DNA of 64,000 bases from the NCBI RefSeq assembly GCF_001885945.1, contig NZ_JXKQ01000005.1:1-64000 (forward strand), in the 5' to 3' direction. The stretch comes from Enterococcus hermanniensis (GTDB lineage Bacteria > Bacillota > Bacilli > Lactobacillales > Enterococcaceae). The position numbers and the translations under genes are program-made. Shown piece by piece: positions 62,346 through 64,000 of this stretch. The notes beneath the pieces are model-generated. The model saw only the letters and a program-made list of their open reading frames with translations, was not told the origin of the DNA and did no database searches. How positions within the stretch are numbered: the first letter of the stretch is position 1; each line of letters starts with the position of its first letter.

Positions 62346-62364
62346 ACAGAATCAGTGATTCTGT
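62346..62364 (-). promoter_or_regulatory. Hairpin between the Shine-Dalgarno and start codon of the tetR gene
   Basis: ACAGAATCA and TGATTCTGT pair around one base. On the tetR transcript it stands 1 nt after GGAGG and 8 nt before the ATG; folding it out would leave a normal ~9-nt spacing. It could equally be a protein operator. Confidence 0.6.
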
Positions 62365-62385
62365 ACCTCCTTTATTTGAATAATT

Positions 62386-62403
62386 TACTTTAAACTAAAA
62401 GTA
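62386..62403. promoter_or_regulatory. Candidate TetR operator
   Basis: TACTTT-AAACTA-AAAGTA inverted repeat in the middle of the divergent tetR/amidohydrolase intergenic region. Confidence 0.45.
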
Positions 62404-62426
62404 CATTAAAGAAAGCAGGAATTCAA

Positions 62427-63371
62427 ATGATTAATAAAATTGATTTTCATACCCACTTTATCCCTAAAAATTACGCTGACTATTTAGAAAAATATTATGC
62501 TGGAAAAGCGGATGGGGTCTTAACCCCTGAATGGTCCCCAACTGAACATTTGCAATTAATGCAAGATACTGGAATTACGCATTCCGTAATTTCGTTATCT
62601 AGTCCTCATCCTAGTCTAGGCTCTGCAAGTGAAACAAAAGAGCTGATTCAAGCAATCAATCTTGAAGCAGAACACTTAAGTCAAACGTATCCAGATAAAT
62701 TTTCTTTCTGTGCAAGTCTTCCCCTGCCCTCAATTGAGAACAGTCTTGAAACAATCCAACGCTTTTCAGCTAGTGCTTTTGGGTTTGCTTTTCCAACAAA
62801 CTGCCAAGGAATTTATCTCGGAGATGCTAAATTAGATGAAATCATGGCGGATTTGAACACGCGAAAGGCAAAAATCATGATTCATCCAACAGAACCACAT
62901 CAACAAAATATTCATGCTGCTGAAACAATTAAAACACCTTTGATGGAATTTTTCTTTGATACGACGCGCGCAATTGTAAATTTAGCTGCTAATCAAATTT
63001 TTTCACGTTATCCTAATATTACTTGGATCATTCCTCATGCTGGAGCTTTACTACCGGTGATTGCCCAACGAATTACTGAAGGCAATAAATTTTTAGCTGA
63101 TCCTGATGCAATGGTTCCAGATAATTTATTAGAAGTACTGCAACAAAAAAATCTATATTTTGATTTAGCTGGTATGGTGCTCCCATACCAACTACCTACA
63201 CTGCTACAAATCATATCTCCAGAGCAATTACTTTATGGCGCTGACTTTCCTTATACTCCAGCGAAAACAATTCAAAGTATGGCACAAAAAATTGAAGATA
63301 CTCCACTATTTTCAGCTGAAGAAAAACAATTACTTTTTTACAAAAATGCCCAAACCCTTTTAGGAAAATAA
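62427..63371 (+). CDS. Amidohydrolase-2 family protein (ACMSD-like decarboxylase/hydrolase)
   Basis: The 314-aa TIM-barrel protein has metal ligands in DFHTHFIP at the N terminus, the His in IMIHPTEPH, the catalytic-type His in WIIPHAGALLPV and Asp in LYGADFPYTP. This set matches the ACMSD/gamma-resorcylate decarboxylase branch, which decarboxylates aromatic or muconate acids. The true substrate is unknown. GGAATTC precedes the ATG by 3-8 nt. Divergent from the TetR regulator, likely induced by an aromatic compound. Confidence 0.88.
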   Translation: MINKIDFHTHFIPKNYADYLEKYYAGKADGVLTPEWSPTEHLQLMQDTGITHSVISLSSPHPSLGSASETKELIQAINLEAEHLSQTYPDKFSFCASLPLPSIENSLETIQRFSASAFGFAFPTNCQGIYLGDAKLDEIMADLNTRKAKIMIHPTEPHQQNIHAAETIKTPLMEFFFDTTRAIVNLAANQIFSRYPNITWIIPHAGALLPVIAQRITEGNKFLADPDAMVPDNLLEVLQQKNLYFDLAGMVLPYQLPTLLQIISPEQLLYGADFPYTPAKTIQSMAQKIEDTPLFSAEEKQLLFYKNAQTLLGK

Positions 63372-63376
63372 CCCAC

Positions 63377-63417
63377 AAAAAAGTCATCCTATCTCACTTG
63401 AAATAGGATGACTTTTT
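63377..63417. terminator. Bidirectional terminator between the amidohydrolase and CdaR-like genes
   Basis: AAAAAGTCATCCTAT and ATAGGATGACTTTTT pair around ~10 nt with A/T flanks. Confidence 0.9.
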
Positions 63418-64000
63418 AATTTCTTTGTTTAAAACAATAGGCAAAGTGGTACATTAATGTCCATAGAGCGGACCAGTTCCGAGGATCTTTTTGAGTTAAT
63501 GTCTGGATGCGCTCGATTCGATAATTCAACGTGTTACGATGAATTCCCAATTGCTCAGCCCCAGCTTTGACATTTGTACTATTATTAGCAAAGGCAACAA
63601 GCGTTTCATAATATTCATCATAGATATCATTCACTTTTTTTAACAGCTCTTGATCAAGTTCAATTGGAAAGTCAAATAAATGAGCAAAATAGACATCCGC
63701 TGTGAAAAATGTTTGATCAAAAGGTATCTTTGAAAATTGTAAATATAAAAGTGTGTTTTCGACTTCTTTCATTGAGCGACTCAGATTTAAACGATCCGAA
63801 CTAACGATAATCTTAGCTACTTCTGTGTTCAATTCGACTTCTGTATCGATAAAAACTAAGAATTTATTTCGCCATTCAAAGAGTTCCTCCAAAGGAAATA
63901 ATTTCCTTAAAACCTGTTGTTCCGTTGCTAAAATACAGCGATTAGGGCGTAATAAATTAATACCATAATTTTCTAAAGATCGTTTTTCAAATTCTTCACT
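63416..64000 (-). CDS. CdaR/PucR-family regulator, C-terminal part (5' end beyond the window)
   Basis: The frame stays open from the stop at 63416 to the right edge, about 194 codons, so the gene is truncated by the window and not by a mutation. The C-terminal HTH of the PucR/CdaR family is clear: LVAFANNSTNVKAGAEQLGIHRNTLNYRIERIQTLTQKDPRNW. An internal TTG (63892) could start a shorter frame, but upstream codons (ILATEQQVLRKLFPLEELFEWRNKF) read as continuous coding sequence. The family responds to sugar acids or purines; ligand unknown. Confidence 0.85.
   Translation of the reverse strand, partial: SEEFEKRSLENYGINLLRPNRCILATEQQVLRKLFPLEELFEWRNKFLVFIDTEVELNTEVAKIIVSSDRLNLSRSMKEVENTLLYLQFSKIPFDQTFFTADVYFAHLFDFPIELDQELLKKVNDIYDEYYETLVAFANNSTNVKAGAEQLGIHRNTLNYRIERIQTLTQKDPRNWSALWTLMYHFAYCFKQRN

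Overview
The window is a gene-dense stretch of an AT-rich Firmicutes chromosome, most likely an Enterococcus. Pointers are an RNase J2 with the degenerate J2 metal motif, the yunD-yutD-yutF block, pflB, a PrfA/Ers-type Crp regulator, a secreted coiled-coil CHAP peptidoglycan hydrolase, a small SRP RNA beside tadA, strong GGAGG ribosome-binding sites, many TTG/GTG starts and CcpA-type cre sites. The species cannot be fixed from the sequence alone. No rRNA, tRNA, CRISPR array, prophage or intact insertion sequence was seen.

Layout. 0.1-8 kb: housekeeping genes (S1-domain yugI, PatB-type lyase, cyclophilin, ferredoxin-NADP reductase with a PgpA-like gene, and the conserved TIGR01906/yutF/yutD/yunD run). 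8-20 kb: ogt, an SPFH plus LURP-one pair, SRP RNA and tadA, YugP-type protease, nrnA with the CBS/DRTGG regulator ytoI, a 14-TM drug-type MFS pump, RNase J2 and asd. 20-30.5 kb: a regulatory region with an XRE-TPR regulator, an MFS operon, a PrfA/Crp regulator, pflB, two 232-234-residue orphan winged-helix regulators in unusually gene-poor AT-rich DNA, and an AzgA-type purine permease with inverted PurR-like boxes. 30.5-38 kb: menA, a rhodanese-deoC pair, and a cellobiose/beta-glucoside PTS operon (IIC, 6-phospho-beta-glucosidase, IIB, IIA) with a cre site, an RpiR-type regulator and a HAD phosphatase. 38-46 kb: hypothetical and membrane proteins, a rhodanese lipoprotein, and an ornithine-cyclodeaminase/tautomerase/TauE-SafE operon. 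46-50 kb: a MerR regulator divergent from an SDR gene, MsrA, and a second reductase gene with the same MerR-type operator. 50-60 kb: map, two paired alkyl-base glycosylase genes, DUF975, a two-gene ABC exporter, truA, DinB, a C_GCAxxG protein, GNAT, a UvrD-like helicase and the CHAP hydrolase. 60-64 kb: a YpfJ-type metalloprotease, a TetR regulator divergent from an amidohydrolase, and a CdaR/PucR-like regulator running off the right edge.

The most interesting signals are regulatory: three mutually complementary segments in the 5' leader of an orphan regulator (27091-27205); a MerR operator shared by two oxidoreductase genes 3 kb apart; a PrfA/Ers-type box in front of a PrfA-like regulator; a hairpin that separates a strong Shine-Dalgarno from its start codon in a tetR gene; and a 26-bp palindrome upstream of pflB. 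Most start codons given here were moved from the longest open frame to the codon with a properly spaced ribosome-binding site.
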